DNA of 64,000 nt from Verrucomicrobiales bacterium (GCA_029213065.1 JARGPH010000004.1:1-64000), one strand, 5' to 3'; shown: positions 29,114 through 38,165, counted from the stretch's first letter. Notes: generated from the sequence alone by a model not told the origin. Numbers and translations: made by a program.

Positions 29114-29716
29114 ATGGAATTGAACAGAGATACCTTAGCGCAAAGCCTGATCTTACTGGGTGAGTATCTTGAAGCGGAAAAAAGCGACCCGATCCGCTTG
29201 ATCGTAACAGGCGGCGCAGCCCTCCAGGCAACGGGAATTACCGGGCGAACGACCTATGATCTCGATATCCTCGCTACCAGAGGGACTGTAGATGGCGAAA
29301 TCAGCCCGGCCCATCCATTACCGGAACATTTTAATGAAGCGGCTGAGGCGGTCGCTGTCGAAATGAAGCTTGCATCCAACTGGGCGAACGCGAACACCTC
29401 ATTACTCATGATCGGCTTCGAACGTCTCCCCGGTGAGATCTGGACCGATCTTCTTGTCAAAAACTACGGCCCCTGCCTCGAAGTGAGCTTTATGGGGCGA
29501 ACCGGACAAATCTACCTCAAAATCTGGGCGGCGATGGACCGGGATAGGGAAAGCGATCTTTCTGATCTCCGGCAGCTGAATATCACAGAAGCGGAGGCTC
29601 GGAAGGTCATCCATTGGCTCATTGACGAAGAGTTAATCTCCCTTCGCGCTCCGGAGAGAGCGGAGGAAGTCATGAAGAAAATCGGACATGAAGGAATCAT
29701 TCCAAAATTTAGCTGA
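29114..29716 (+). CDS. DUF6036/AbiEii-like nucleotidyltransferase domain protein
   Basis: The 200-residue protein has a nucleotidyltransferase-fold signature, RLIVTGGAALQATGITGRTTYDLDILATRG at about residues 28-57. It includes the GG motif and a DLD metal-binding pair at 49-51. The C-terminal half is helical. Proteins of this type occur as toxins or effectors in AbiE- and MenT-like systems, and as uncharacterised DUF6036 proteins. Its end overlaps the next gene by 29 bp, which implies co-translation. Whether it transfers NMPs to tRNA or protein cannot be told from sequence. Confidence 0.7.
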   Translation: MELNRDTLAQSLILLGEYLEAEKSDPIRLIVTGGAALQATGITGRTTYDLDILATRGTVDGEISPAHPLPEHFNEAAEAVAVEMKLASNWANANTSLLMIGFERLPGEIWTDLLVKNYGPCLEVSFMGRTGQIYLKIWAAMDRDRESDLSDLRQLNITEAEARKVIHWLIDEELISLRAPERAEEVMKKIGHEGIIPKFS

Positions 29717-30692
29717 GCGTATCGACGATACGGTGTCGCAACTGATCTGGGATCAGTGGTCCGCGATTGGAGGCTCAGGCAGTCAACAAGAGGCACCTGT
29801 CCCCTTCGCCGTCGATATCGATGCCCTCGTTCTCGCGACGACCCGGTTTGGCAGAAGCGATCCGCGAATTCTCGAACAGGCTAAAGACTGGCTTGCCATG
29901 AACGGAAAGCTCGTGAACTTGCAGCGCTTAAAGAATATCCAACGCTCCGCCCGGATTGCCGATGAAAAAGCTCTCGGCGCTCTGGCTGAATTTATGGTTG
30001 GCGAGAAGCACCACAACTGGAAGACATTGCTCAAAACATTCCCCGCCCATCACGACACCGTGAGCGAAACCAGCTCACCGTGGAATCCCGTGAGGCAGTT
30101 GAGCCGGAAGCCGTCACCGCACGCCCCGGAGTGCTTTCTGATTCGCTTACGCAATTTCTTCGGCATGAATGCCCGCGCCGAAATTATGCTTTGGATGCTC
30201 ACTCATCGCGAGGGACATGCCGCTCGTATTGCCCGTGATATTTCCTGGTTGCCGAAAACCGTTCAAGTCGTTCTCAATGAACTTTGCATGAGCGACACGA
30301 TCCATCTCACTCCCCGATCCAGAGAGGTTCGGGAGAAATCCTACAGCATTTGTGACGAGAATTGGCGCAGCCTGTTTCCTCAAGCGGGACCTGTCTTCTG
30401 GGTCGCCCAGCCCCCTCTCTACGACGGACTCCGGCGCCTTTCTGCATTGCTGGAACTTTTGCAGGAGCGGGAGTCCGCGACAGATCAGATCAAAGGCATG
30501 ACGGTACGGAAACATTTCAAAGAAATTGCCATTGCATTCGGTGACGCGGATTTCGACCCCGTATTCTTCCAATGGGATAAATATGGATCCGGGGAAGAGC
30601 TTCTCGACTACTTCACAAAGGGAGCGGGTTTCATTTTAAATCTCATCAGAGACCGCGATTTCTCACGGAACTATCCATTCCCACTCCACTGA
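29688..30692 (+). CDS. Winged-helix-containing partner of the nucleotidyltransferase
   Basis: I do not recognise a full-length family for this 334-residue protein. Residues about 160-225 (ARAEIMLWMLTHREGHAARI, then ARDISWLPKTVQVVLNEL) look like a winged helix-turn-helix, as in MarR/ArsR-type regulators. The N-terminal 100 residues are helical, with no membrane segment. It starts inside the nucleotidyltransferase gene, so the two proteins are made together. By analogy with AbiEi/AbiEii it may be the antitoxin or autoregulator, although its size and the gene order differ from AbiE. Confidence 0.6.
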   Translation: MKESFQNLAERIDDTVSQLIWDQWSAIGGSGSQQEAPVPFAVDIDALVLATTRFGRSDPRILEQAKDWLAMNGKLVNLQRLKNIQRSARIADEKALGALAEFMVGEKHHNWKTLLKTFPAHHDTVSETSSPWNPVRQLSRKPSPHAPECFLIRLRNFFGMNARAEIMLWMLTHREGHAARIARDISWLPKTVQVVLNELCMSDTIHLTPRSREVREKSYSICDENWRSLFPQAGPVFWVAQPPLYDGLRRLSALLELLQERESATDQIKGMTVRKHFKEIAIAFGDADFDPVFFQWDKYGSGEELLDYFTKGAGFILNLIRDRDFSRNYPFPLH

Positions 30693-30783
30693 AAAAATGA
30701 GTCGTAGCAGGAGCTGACTATACTTCTCACGAATAGTTTCAGGGTTACCTTTACACACTAGCCGATCTCTTTAGATTGGCCCG

Positions 30784-32481
30784 ATGCCTGACAAGCAAAA
30801 ATGGGTCGTTACACCGGCTCCGGATCCCCTGCTCGTTCGCGAATACGCGAACGCCCTGGGTCTTGCTCCCGTGGTCGTCTCGTTGGCTCTGCAACGGGGC
30901 TTCGAAGAGCGTGAAGAGCTTGAGCGCTTCCTCTACCCGAGACTGAAAGACCTCAGCGATCCCTTTTCCCTCCCCGGCGTCGACGCGGCGGTCGTGCGTA
31001 TCTTCCAGGCGATTGATGACAACGAATCGGTGGTCCTTTTCGGCGACTACGACGTCGACGGCGTCAGTTCGATCACCCTTCTTTGCAGCATTCTCCGGGC
31101 CTACGGCCTTGAACCGCGCCCTTTCCTGCCGACCCGCCTCGAAGAAGGCTACGGGCTCAGCGCCAAGGGGATCAAAAACAGCATGGGGGACAATCCTCCC
31201 GCGCTCCTCATCGCCGCTGACTGCGGAACCAATTCACGCGAAGAGGCGGCCCTGCTCAAAGAACAGGGAATCGACCTCATCATCCTCGATCACCACGAGC
31301 CATCGCCCGAAGGCACCGCCGAGTGCATCTCCCTCGTGAACCCGAAAATGGGGGATAAATTTCACTACCTCTGCACCGCCGGAGTAGTCTTCAAAGTGGC
31401 CCACGCCCTTCTCAAGACGCGCCCCCTCCCCGATTTCGACCTCAAAGAGTATCTCGACATCGTCGCCCTCGGAACGATTGCCGACATCGTCCCGCTCGAG
31501 GACGAAAATCGCATTTTTGCCCGCCGGGGCCTGGCACAGCTCGACCGGACGATTCACCCGGGGCTCATTGCTCTGAAATCCGTTTCCGGTGTGAGCAGTC
31601 AGGCCCGCTCACACGATGTCGGATTCCGGCTCGGGCCAAGACTCAACGCAGCCGGTCGTCTCGACACCGCCGAAGCCTCGCTGGAACTGCTTCTCAGTAA
31701 AGACCTCGAAGAGGCTGAAGTCCTCGCCGAAGCGCTCGACCAGCAAAACCGCGACAGGCAGGCGCTCGAGCTCAAGACTCGCGAGGAAGCCGAGGAAATC
31801 ATCAACAACCTTTCCCCCAAACAGCGCAGCCACGGCATCGTCGTCGGATCGCGCGGATGGCATCCCGGAGTCGTCGGTATCGTTGCCTCGCGGATTTCAC
31901 GCCAGTATCACCGCCCCACCTTCGTCGTCGGAATTGACGACGAAGGACTCGGAAAAGGGAGCGGTCGCAGCGTCGAAGGTATTTCTCTCGTCCGCGCCCT
32001 CGACGACTCCCGCGAGGTCATCGAAGCCGGTGGCGGACACGAGATGGCCGCAGGAGTCAGCGTCAGAGAAGAGAATCTCGATGCCTTCCGGGAATTATTT
32101 CTCCTAAGCGTCGAAGAGCAAGTCAAAGGCGACGTTCTCACTCCGAAGCTGCACATCGATGCCACGATTCGCTTTTCCGAACTGAGCCTCGAGCTGCTCG
32201 ACAGCTACGAACTGCTCCGCCCCTTCGGTGCGGCCAACCCGCAGCCGCTTTTCATGGCCGCGGGAGTGCGCGTCACCCAGGACCCGAGGGTCATTAAGGA
32301 GCGCCATCTCAAATTCCGATTCGAGCAGGAAGGCGTCGAACACGAAGGGATCTACTTCAACTCGGCCGACCTCCAGTTGCCGAAAGGCCCGTGGGACATC
32401 GCCTTCACGATCGATCGCAACGAATGGCGCGGACGCACCACTGTCAACATGGTCATCCAGGCGATCCGGAAGGCGGTTTAG
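30784..32481 (+). CDS. recJ: Single-stranded-DNA-specific exonuclease
   Basis: The 565-residue protein carries the DHH phosphoesterase motifs of RecJ: FGDYDVDGVSS at about residues 87-96, AADCGTNS, ILDHHEPSPEG at about 160, and the DHHA1 motif GGGHEMAAGV near 418. The OB-like C-terminal domain follows. It degrades single-stranded DNA 5' to 3' in mismatch repair, base excision repair and RecF-pathway recombination. Length is normal. It follows the nucleotidyltransferase pair by 91 bp and ends in the copy-C repeat. Confidence 0.95.
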   Translation: MPDKQKWVVTPAPDPLLVREYANALGLAPVVVSLALQRGFEEREELERFLYPRLKDLSDPFSLPGVDAAVVRIFQAIDDNESVVLFGDYDVDGVSSITLLCSILRAYGLEPRPFLPTRLEEGYGLSAKGIKNSMGDNPPALLIAADCGTNSREEAALLKEQGIDLIILDHHEPSPEGTAECISLVNPKMGDKFHYLCTAGVVFKVAHALLKTRPLPDFDLKEYLDIVALGTIADIVPLEDENRIFARRGLAQLDRTIHPGLIALKSVSGVSSQARSHDVGFRLGPRLNAAGRLDTAEASLELLLSKDLEEAEVLAEALDQQNRDRQALELKTREEAEEIINNLSPKQRSHGIVVGSRGWHPGVVGIVASRISRQYHRPTFVVGIDDEGLGKGSGRSVEGISLVRALDDSREVIEAGGGHEMAAGVSVREENLDAFRELFLLSVEEQVKGDVLTPKLHIDATIRFSELSLELLDSYELLRPFGAANPQPLFMAAGVRVTQDPRVIKERHLKFRFEQEGVEHEGIYFNSADLQLPKGPWDIAFTIDRNEWRGRTTVNMVIQAIRKAV

Positions 32482-32651
32482 GCTTTGTGCGCGAAGCCCC
32501 TCTTTTTCTTTTTCCTACTCTTTCTCTTAATCTGATCCGGCGGAGACTCAGGCTGGTTCAGCTACCGTCGACTCAGCGGAGGACTCCGTCTTCGGGATTA
32601 AGATTAGGATTAAGAAAAAGAAAAAGGTTCAGAGGAATCGCCTCAACAGTC
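32482..32651. repeat. Polypyrimidine/polypurine hairpin element between recJ and lon (copy C)
   Basis: The left arm, CTCTTTTTCTTTTTCCTAC plus more C/T sequence, runs from 32500 to 32535. The right arm, GATTAAGATTAGGATTAAG and then AAAAAGAAAAAGG, lies at 32596-32628. Between the arms is GGCGGAGACTCAGGC (32540-32554). The element lies between convergent genes and could form a long hairpin that stops both transcripts. Confidence 0.75.
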
Positions 32652-35060
32652 TCACCGTTTCAACAATACCGCTTCGAGCACTTCATCCACGGTCGACATC
32701 GGAATGATCTTGAGCTTCTTGAGCGCTGACTCGGGAATCTCGGGAACATCTTTGGCATTCATTTTGGGAATCAGAATCGTCTTAATTCCCGCCTGAACCG
32801 CTCCGATCGCTTTCTCCTTGAGCCCGCCAATCGGAAGGACCGATCCCCGAAGGTTGATCTCACCCGTCATCGCGATGTCCTTGTTGACCTTACGATCAGC
32901 AAAAAGCGACGCGAGCGCAGTATACATCGCACAACCGGCCGAAGGCCCGTCTTTGGGAGTCGCTCCCGCAGGAACGTGGACGTGAACATCGTATTTCCCG
33001 AAGTCCTCAAAATCGATCCCGAGCTCGTCAGCATGCTGCTTCACAAGACTCCAGGCCGCCTGCATCGACTCCTTCATGACATCGCCGATCTGACCGGTCA
33101 GCTTAATGTTCCCAGTTCCGCGAAACCGGATCGCCTCGATGTTCAAGACCTCTCCACCGACCGTGGTGTAGGCAAGGCCATTGACGACGCCCGGACGGCT
33201 TTTCACCATTTTCGACTCGCGGGCAAACTTCGGCGCCCCTAACACTTCCTCAATAAACTCGGGCGTTACTTTGACTTCAACGGTGTCATCGAGCGCCACT
33301 TTGGCCGCGACGGAACGGCAGACACTTCCGATCTCCCGCTCGAGATTACGCACCCCCGCTTCGCGAGTGTAGTCCTCGACGACTTTGTGAATCGAAGTCT
33401 TGTTCCAACGACACTGCCGCACCTTGAGCCCGTTTTCCTTGAGCTGACGCTTCACGAGATACTTCGTTGCGATCTGGACCTTTTCCTCAGTCGTGTAACC
33501 GGGCAGATGGATCACTTCCATACGATCGCGCAACGGCCCCGGAACCGGATAAATCGTGTTCGCTGTCGCGATGAAAATCACCTGACTGAGATCAAAGGGA
33601 ACATCGAGGTAGCGGTCGACAAAAGTGCTGTTCTGCTGCGGATCAAGCACCTCGAGCAGCGCACTCGCGGGGTCACCCCGAAAGTCCGCCCCGATCTTAT
33701 CAACCTCATCGAGCATGATGACCGGGTTCCTCGTCTTGACGCGGCGAATTTCCTGAATGAGCCGTCCCGGCATCGATCCGATATAGGTTCGACGATGACC
33801 GCGAATCTCAGACTCATCGCGGAGACCACCGACACTGATGCGGGCAAATTCACGCCCGAGCGCCTCAGCAATGGATCGCCCCAAACTCGTTTTACCAACA
33901 CCCGGAGGCCCTAACAAACAAAGAATCGGACCGCGACCGTCCGGGTTCAATTTACGAACCGCGAGAAATTCAAGAAGACGCTGCTTCACTTTTTCGAGAC
34001 CGTAATGATCGCGATCGAGGATTTCTCCCGCAGCCTTGAGATCGTCATGATCATCGCTCAGCTTCGCCCAGGGCAACTCCGAAAGGGTCTCCAGATAAGT
34101 AACGATCACCGAATGCTCAGGACTCGCCGCGGGAATGAGGTCGAGACGCTTCAGCTCGCGCTGAGCCTGTTCCATAACCGCCTCGGGCAACTCGGCCGCA
34201 ATGAGACGGTCACGCAATTCGTCGGCCTGCTCTTCGGAACCATCCCCTTCGCCGAGCTCGTTCTGGATCGCACGCAGCTGCTCACGCAGGTAGGCTCTCC
34301 GTTGCGCATCGGAAAACTCGACCTCCACATCCGCCCGCAACTTTTGCTGCAGCTCGGCGATATGCATCTGGTTGTTGAGAATCTGCTGCACTTGATCAGC
34401 CCGTTTCCCGACACTGACCTGCTCGAGGAGCTTTTGCTTCTGCCCCAGATCGAGGCTCAAATTCGTCGCGAGGAAATCGGTGAGAATCGACGGGGAATCA
34501 ATCCCCCGAAGCGCTTCGTTCGCCTCGTCGGGAATATTCGGGTTCAGCGCGATAAAAGAATGAGCCGTCTCACGGAGATTCCGCAAGGTCGCCTCCCACA
34601 CGTCACCCGCCTTGGGAAAGCGATTCTCGAGAATTTTGAATTTGGCTTTCAGATAGGGTGAATCCTGCACAAACGGCCCCAGCTTGATTCGTTCGACGAT
34701 CTGGATGAGAACGAGGGTTTGATCATCGCTTTGACGGACCATGCGAAGCACATTTCCGAGGACACCGACCGGATAGACATCGTCCCTTTTCGGAACATCC
34801 AGCTCGGCGTCCTTCTGAGTCGTCAACGCAAGGAGACGACCTGTCGGGAGCAATTCCTCGAGCAATTTCTGGCTCGCGGCCCGCTCAACCGTGAGAGGCG
34901 CCACTGTCCCCGGGAAAAGGACCACGCCCCGCAAAGGCATTACTGGAATCACATCGGGGAGATCGCGACGCCATTCCGGCATTTCAGAGTCCGGCTGGCT
35001 CGTCGAAATCTCAATGATATCGCCCGAGGAATCTTGCAGCATTTGTTCAAAATCTTCCAT
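32652..35060 (-). CDS. lon: ATP-dependent Lon protease
   Basis: The product is 802 residues from the ATG at 35060. The in-frame ORF starts earlier, but those codons look non-conserved. The LonN substrate-binding domain begins VIPVMPLRGVVLFPGTVAPL. The AAA+ module has Walker A GPPGVGKT at about residue 384 and Walker B VIMLDEVDKIG. The Ser-Lys protease domain has Ser in PKDGPSAG at about 706 and Lys in GGLKEKAIG at about 748. It degrades misfolded and regulatory proteins in the cytoplasm. It lies 73 bp downstream of an Hsp20 gene on the same strand, which suggests shared stress control. Confidence 0.96.
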   Translation of the reverse strand: MEDFEQMLQDSSGDIIEISTSQPDSEMPEWRRDLPDVIPVMPLRGVVLFPGTVAPLTVERAASQKLLEELLPTGRLLALTTQKDAELDVPKRDDVYPVGVLGNVLRMVRQSDDQTLVLIQIVERIKLGPFVQDSPYLKAKFKILENRFPKAGDVWEATLRNLRETAHSFIALNPNIPDEANEALRGIDSPSILTDFLATNLSLDLGQKQKLLEQVSVGKRADQVQQILNNQMHIAELQQKLRADVEVEFSDAQRRAYLREQLRAIQNELGEGDGSEEQADELRDRLIAAELPEAVMEQAQRELKRLDLIPAASPEHSVIVTYLETLSELPWAKLSDDHDDLKAAGEILDRDHYGLEKVKQRLLEFLAVRKLNPDGRGPILCLLGPPGVGKTSLGRSIAEALGREFARISVGGLRDESEIRGHRRTYIGSMPGRLIQEIRRVKTRNPVIMLDEVDKIGADFRGDPASALLEVLDPQQNSTFVDRYLDVPFDLSQVIFIATANTIYPVPGPLRDRMEVIHLPGYTTEEKVQIATKYLVKRQLKENGLKVRQCRWNKTSIHKVVEDYTREAGVRNLEREIGSVCRSVAAKVALDDTVEVKVTPEFIEEVLGAPKFARESKMVKSRPGVVNGLAYTTVGGEVLNIEAIRFRGTGNIKLTGQIGDVMKESMQAAWSLVKQHADELGIDFEDFGKYDVHVHVPAGATPKDGPSAGCAMYTALASLFADRKVNKDIAMTGEINLRGSVLPIGGLKEKAIGAVQAGIKTILIPKMNAKDVPEIPESALKKLKIIPMSTVDEVLEAVLLKR

Positions 35061-35133
35061 GTGTTTGGGAGAAGGAAAAAGAGGTATAAAAAGAAGAGAG
35101 TAGAGAGGAGCAAGGAGAGAGAATCTCCTGAAA

Positions 35134-35544
35134 TCAGTCGTTTGAGACCGGAAGAATGATACGGAGGAGACCGTTTTCCTGCTTAGCACTGACGTTGTTA
35201 CGATCGATTTCCTTAGGAAGTAAAATCTCCCGCGCGAATCGACCGCTTTCGATCTCCATTGTCAGAACCTGACGGCATTGACTGGAGGCGTCACGAATCG
35301 GCATGGGCGGTTTGCGCTCACCGGAAATTCGCAACCGGTCAGGAAGCACATCCACATTGATGTGCGATTTTTCAACACCGGCCAAATCAACCCACACTTC
35401 GATCCTGTCATCGTAACAATAAGCATTCACATCCGGTTTCCATCCATCGAGTGACTGAAAACCTGAAAAATGCAGACTGCTGAGATCGTAAGCAACGTCA
35501 TCTGCTTTACCGATCATCCTGGTTAGACGAATTTTTCGAGACAT
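35134..35544 (-). CDS. Hsp20/alpha-crystallin family small heat-shock protein
   Basis: The 136-residue protein contains the alpha-crystallin core: WKPDVNAYCYDDRIEVWVDL, AGVEKSHINVDVLPDRLRIS, then FAREILLPKEIDRNNVSAK and the ending ENGLLRIILPV. These chaperones hold unfolding proteins in oligomers without ATP. It is just upstream of lon on the same strand, and co-expression under heat or envelope stress is inferred. I see no CIRCE element in the 117-bp divergent region upstream. Confidence 0.88.
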   Translation of the reverse strand: MSRKIRLTRMIGKADDVAYDLSSLHFSGFQSLDGWKPDVNAYCYDDRIEVWVDLAGVEKSHINVDVLPDRLRISGERKPPMPIRDASSQCRQVLTMEIESGRFAREILLPKEIDRNNVSAKQENGLLRIILPVSND

Positions 35545-35661
35545 GAGAGGAAGCCTATCGTGGCTTCAGCATTTTATCAATCCCCGAGGCGCACGGGTTC
35601 TTTCCCGCAAACTCGGCTGAAATTGTGTTTGGATCAGCGCCTTAACGATCCACAATACAGT

Positions 35662-36387
35662 ATGAAAGATTGGATCATCGCATTGGCCGTGTCGCTGGCT
35701 CTGCTTCCCGGCTCCCTCCACGCAGAGGAAGAAAAAGGCGGAACCGGAAATTCCCTCGGAGATCTTTTCAACAAGGTCAAAGACATCAAAGTTCCCGATT
35801 CCGTTTCGAGTCTTCCCACCCAGCTCACCGAACTGAAGGAATCCTATCTCGAAACCGCCAAAACCGTCGATGAGCTCCGCACCGAAGTCGAAGCCCTCAA
35901 AAACGCTGTCTACGACCTTCGCAAGGAAAACGAGGAACTCCGTGCCGCCGTCGGCGTGAAGGTGAAGGAGAATGAGATCACCGGCCTCCTCAAGGCGGAG
36001 GAAATCACGGCGACAAACCTCGCAGGTGCCTACAAAATCGACCGGATCGCTGCGGACGAAGAATACAAAAACCGCTACCTCAAAGTCGTCGGAACCATCG
36101 CCGGCTTTGAATCGGGAAGCCAGGCCATCGTTCTCAATTTAAAATCCGAATCAAACGATTCCCTGATCCGCTGCGAAATCCAAACCGGCAACGACTTCTA
36201 CGTCGACGTTCTCCCCACCCAGGGCCGACTCATCAGCCGGAACGACCGGAGAACCCTCCTCACCGTGGGACAGCCCGTCGCGGTCCTCGGAACCTGCACC
36301 GGCGCCACCTTGAACGTGAACCTCGTCAACGCGAAGATCGACGGGCTCACGGAGATGAAGGCGCCCGAAGCTCCGGCGAAGAAGTAG
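35662..36387 (+). CDS. Secreted coiled-coil protein with OB-fold (tRNA_anti-like) domain
   Basis: The product is 241 residues from the ATG at 35662, chosen because it starts a signal peptide (MKDWIIALAVSLALLPGSLH). Residues about 50-110 form a coiled coil (LETAKTVDELRTEVEALKNA, VYDLRKENEELRAAV). The C-terminal part, YKIDRIAADEEYKNRYLKVV, GTIAGF and later TLLTVGQPVAVLGTC, matches the OB-fold tRNA_anti-like domain found in secreted bacterial proteins. Periplasmic location is likely. No enzymatic motif is seen. It diverges from the Hsp20 gene. Confidence 0.72.
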   Translation: MKDWIIALAVSLALLPGSLHAEEEKGGTGNSLGDLFNKVKDIKVPDSVSSLPTQLTELKESYLETAKTVDELRTEVEALKNAVYDLRKENEELRAAVGVKVKENEITGLLKAEEITATNLAGAYKIDRIAADEEYKNRYLKVVGTIAGFESGSQAIVLNLKSESNDSLIRCEIQTGNDFYVDVLPTQGRLISRNDRRTLLTVGQPVAVLGTCTGATLNVNLVNAKIDGLTEMKAPEAPAKK

Positions 36388-36480
36388 GCACCTCAGTGAG
36401 AAGTCGGCGACGGGCCTGTCTCGCAGACGCGTCGCGGCCATGACAGGATCGCTTCCGGGTTGAGGTTTGGTGTTTGATGT

Positions 36481-36966
36481 TCATCGAGAATGCGATGTTC
36501 GAAGAGCACGGCCATTTGTTCGATCATAGACGAAATAGATTCCCCGGTCCTCGAAAGTCCAACCAGTGACTGCGTGCTCTCCCATCTCTGAGACTTTCAC
36601 CCCACCATCAGAGGTGATACGGTCGTAAAATCCTCTATCTTTAATTTGTATCTCCCCCAGCTTCGGAATCTTCTCGCGCCAACCGGAAGCCCATTCAAGG
36701 AACTCTTCTTCACTGCACTTAAACTCATAGGTCCGGCCTACCGGGCAGAAAGGGATCAATGGGAAAAGCCTGACATCAGTCGAATTGGCCGGAAGAGCAT
36801 CGTATGGAAAATCTCGCCCATGGACAAAATACTTCGGACCAAAGCACTCAACTACAACCGAACCGAAAAGAACCCAGAAAATCACGAACGCAACTGGAAT
36901 CAATGACACTCTCTTCAACCAAGGTTTAAGCTTCAATGGGGGCTTCGTAATTGTTTCAGAATCCAT
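36481..36966 (-). CDS. Hypothetical single-pass membrane protein
   Basis: This 161-residue protein of unknown family (ATG at 36966; an upstream start at 36987 adds seven residues) has one TM helix (VSLIPVAFVIFWVLFGSVVV). An extracytoplasmic domain follows with a Cys in IPFCPVGRTYEFKCSEEE and a second Cys in the same block. It lies at the distal edge of the cassette-like cluster on the same strand. I find no cassette boundary signature around it. Confidence 0.55.
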   Translation of the reverse strand: MDSETITKPPLKLKPWLKRVSLIPVAFVIFWVLFGSVVVECFGPKYFVHGRDFPYDALPANSTDVRLFPLIPFCPVGRTYEFKCSEEEFLEWASGWREKIPKLGEIQIKDRGFYDRITSDGGVKVSEMGEHAVTGWTFEDRGIYFVYDRTNGRALRTSHSR

Positions 36967-37106
36967 CCTTTTGAGGCGAATGTTCAAGCGCCACCGGCTC
37001 GATCCGGAGGCAGCTGGATAGATAGTAAATCAAGGTCCGAAATCAAAAAAGCCTTTTCGAATCGTCGCGTAATCAAGTTGCCTCTGATGGACTTATCCCA
37101 AAGCAA

Positions 37107-37141
37107 AATGGAGCGGCAAATGCATTTGATCGCGCTCCATT
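37107..37141 (-). terminator. Strong hairpin overlapping the stop of the small Gly-rich gene
   Basis: AATGGAGCG (37107-37115) pairs with CGCTCCATT (37133-37141), and CAAATGCATTTG (37117-37128) forms an inner palindrome. On the minus strand TTTT follows within the arm. It probably ends transcription of the gene at 37141-37332. Confidence 0.55.
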
Positions 37142-37332
37142 CAATCTTTACTGCCCTTGGAGACAACAATTCCGATGATGCCTCCGATTGCAAGACCCGC
37201 CCCGGCTCCTATCGGTATGGCGGACAAGGCCGCACCAACGCCAACACCAAGAGCCAATCCGACTACTATACACATGGGCAGCAGGTAACTATTGGGGTTC
37301 GCTTCGCTTTTTGATTTTTTGCTCATTTTCAT
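37141..37332 (-). CDS. Small glycine-zipper membrane protein
   Basis: The 63-residue product has a basic N-terminus (MKMSKKSKSEANPNSY). One or two hydrophobic stretches rich in Gly and Ala follow (LLPMCIVVGLALGVGVGAAL, then GAGAGLAIGGIIGIVVS) with GxxxG spacing typical of glycine-zipper helices. No family is recognised. It follows gene A of the cassette-like cluster by 66 bp on the same strand. Confidence 0.5.
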   Translation of the reverse strand: MKMSKKSKSEANPNSYLLPMCIVVGLALGVGVGAALSAIPIGAGAGLAIGGIIGIVVSKGSKD

Positions 37333-37387
37333 TAGCTGCTAATATCTTTTCAGAGCATTTGAGCAATCACCTTACCCTCTCCGATTT

Positions 37388-37395
37388 GTTCTGCC
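37388..37395 (-). other. attC-like boundary (R'') after gene A
   Basis: The minus strand reads GGCAGAAC just after the stop of gene A. The start of the same unit (38040-38033) reads GTTCTGTC, which is complementary at 7 of 8 positions. The neighbouring sequence AACAAATCGG matches AACAAGCCGG at the ends of the units carrying genes B and D. Confidence 0.6.
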
Positions 37396-37398
37396 TTA

Positions 37399-38025
37399 TC
37401 AGTCCGGCCACTCCAATCTTTCCATGCCCTCAAGATGAAGGGAGTCAGAGAACCAGGGGTCTTCAAAATCTCTGTAAGCCCAGGCAGAAAAGAAATCATC
37501 AAATGTATCTCCAATGATTAACCCATTCGATTGAGCGAGGCGGGGACTGCCAAATCCGTCAAACCAGTCGTGCTTATCAAATACCATCACAGCATCACTC
37601 AAGCGAATGCAGTAGCTGTCTCCTTCCGGCCCCTGAACCAAAGGAAGCCAGTCTTTCATCAGTTCCCAAATCTTAAATGCCCTGAGCCGATGTTCGGGAT
37701 CAATGCACTGATTCAAACTCTTGGGATCATTCGCAAAACTGTTTACACGATTAATCCAACGGGTGCGTCTTCGCGCCAGATTCTCCAAGGTTGGAAAATT
37801 TATCTCACCACACTCCTCTTCATCTTCGGTATTCCATCTTAGTTCAAACCCATTAGAGAATTCGATGTAGAATCTGCAAAGTTGATCGGGTAATTCAATA
37901 TCTCCACCACAGTTAAACAGTTGAATATCCTCAGGAGTAACTGGAGGTCTTTTCGTGTAGTATGGATCAACACCTCGATTCGTTATTCTCTCAAGAACAC
38001 CTCGTATCACATTATGGTAATCCAT
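37399..38025 (-). CDS. SMI1/KNR4 (SUKH-like) family protein, cassette gene A
   Basis: The 208-residue protein resembles the SMI1/KNR4 superfamily. ELPDQLCRFYIEFSNGFELRW lies at about residues 43-63, followed by a central Trp/acidic region, then LPLVQGPEGDSYCIRL and the ending TFDDFFSAWAY. Many members are immunity proteins that neutralise secreted polymorphic toxins. No toxin is visible nearby. The gene is more AT-rich than the flanking housekeeping genes and is bounded by complementary 8-mers (38033-38040 and 37388-37395), as expected for an integron cassette. Confidence 0.68.
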   Translation of the reverse strand: MDYHNVIRGVLERITNRGVDPYYTKRPPVTPEDIQLFNCGGDIELPDQLCRFYIEFSNGFELRWNTEDEEECGEINFPTLENLARRRTRWINRVNSFANDPKSLNQCIDPEHRLRAFKIWELMKDWLPLVQGPEGDSYCIRLSDAVMVFDKHDWFDGFGSPRLAQSNGLIIGDTFDDFFSAWAYRDFEDPWFSDSLHLEGMERLEWPD

Positions 38026-38032
38026 ATTTCTC

Positions 38033-38160
38033 GACAGAACATTTCAGAGCACTCTGCCCTGACGGAGAGCGTGGTTTGATTGTGAGATAAACTGGCGAAT
38101 TAGAAAAGTCATTTCGACTTGAGGCGGGATTCGGCTTTAGATTGCCGGCTTGTTGAGCGC
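38033..38160 (-). other. attC-like site between genes B and A
   Basis: On the minus strand the segment starts with CGCTCAAC (38160-38153, fits RYYYAAC), then AAGCCGGCAATCTAAAGCC, and ends with GTTCTGTC (38040-38033). The first 25 bases match those of the site after gene D. The two arms are less complementary than in the site after gene D, so the site may be degenerate or partly deleted. Confidence 0.6.
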
Positions 38161-38165
38161 TGGCT

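Noticed and set aside
30784-35544. CIRCE or clear heat-shock promoter before the Hsp20-lon unit
   Set aside because: I searched the 117-bp upstream region by eye and found no TTAGCACTC-type inverted repeat.
37399-38025. Toxin gene partner for the SMI1/KNR4-like protein
   Set aside because: No gene in the island has a toxin, RHS or secretion-domain pattern.
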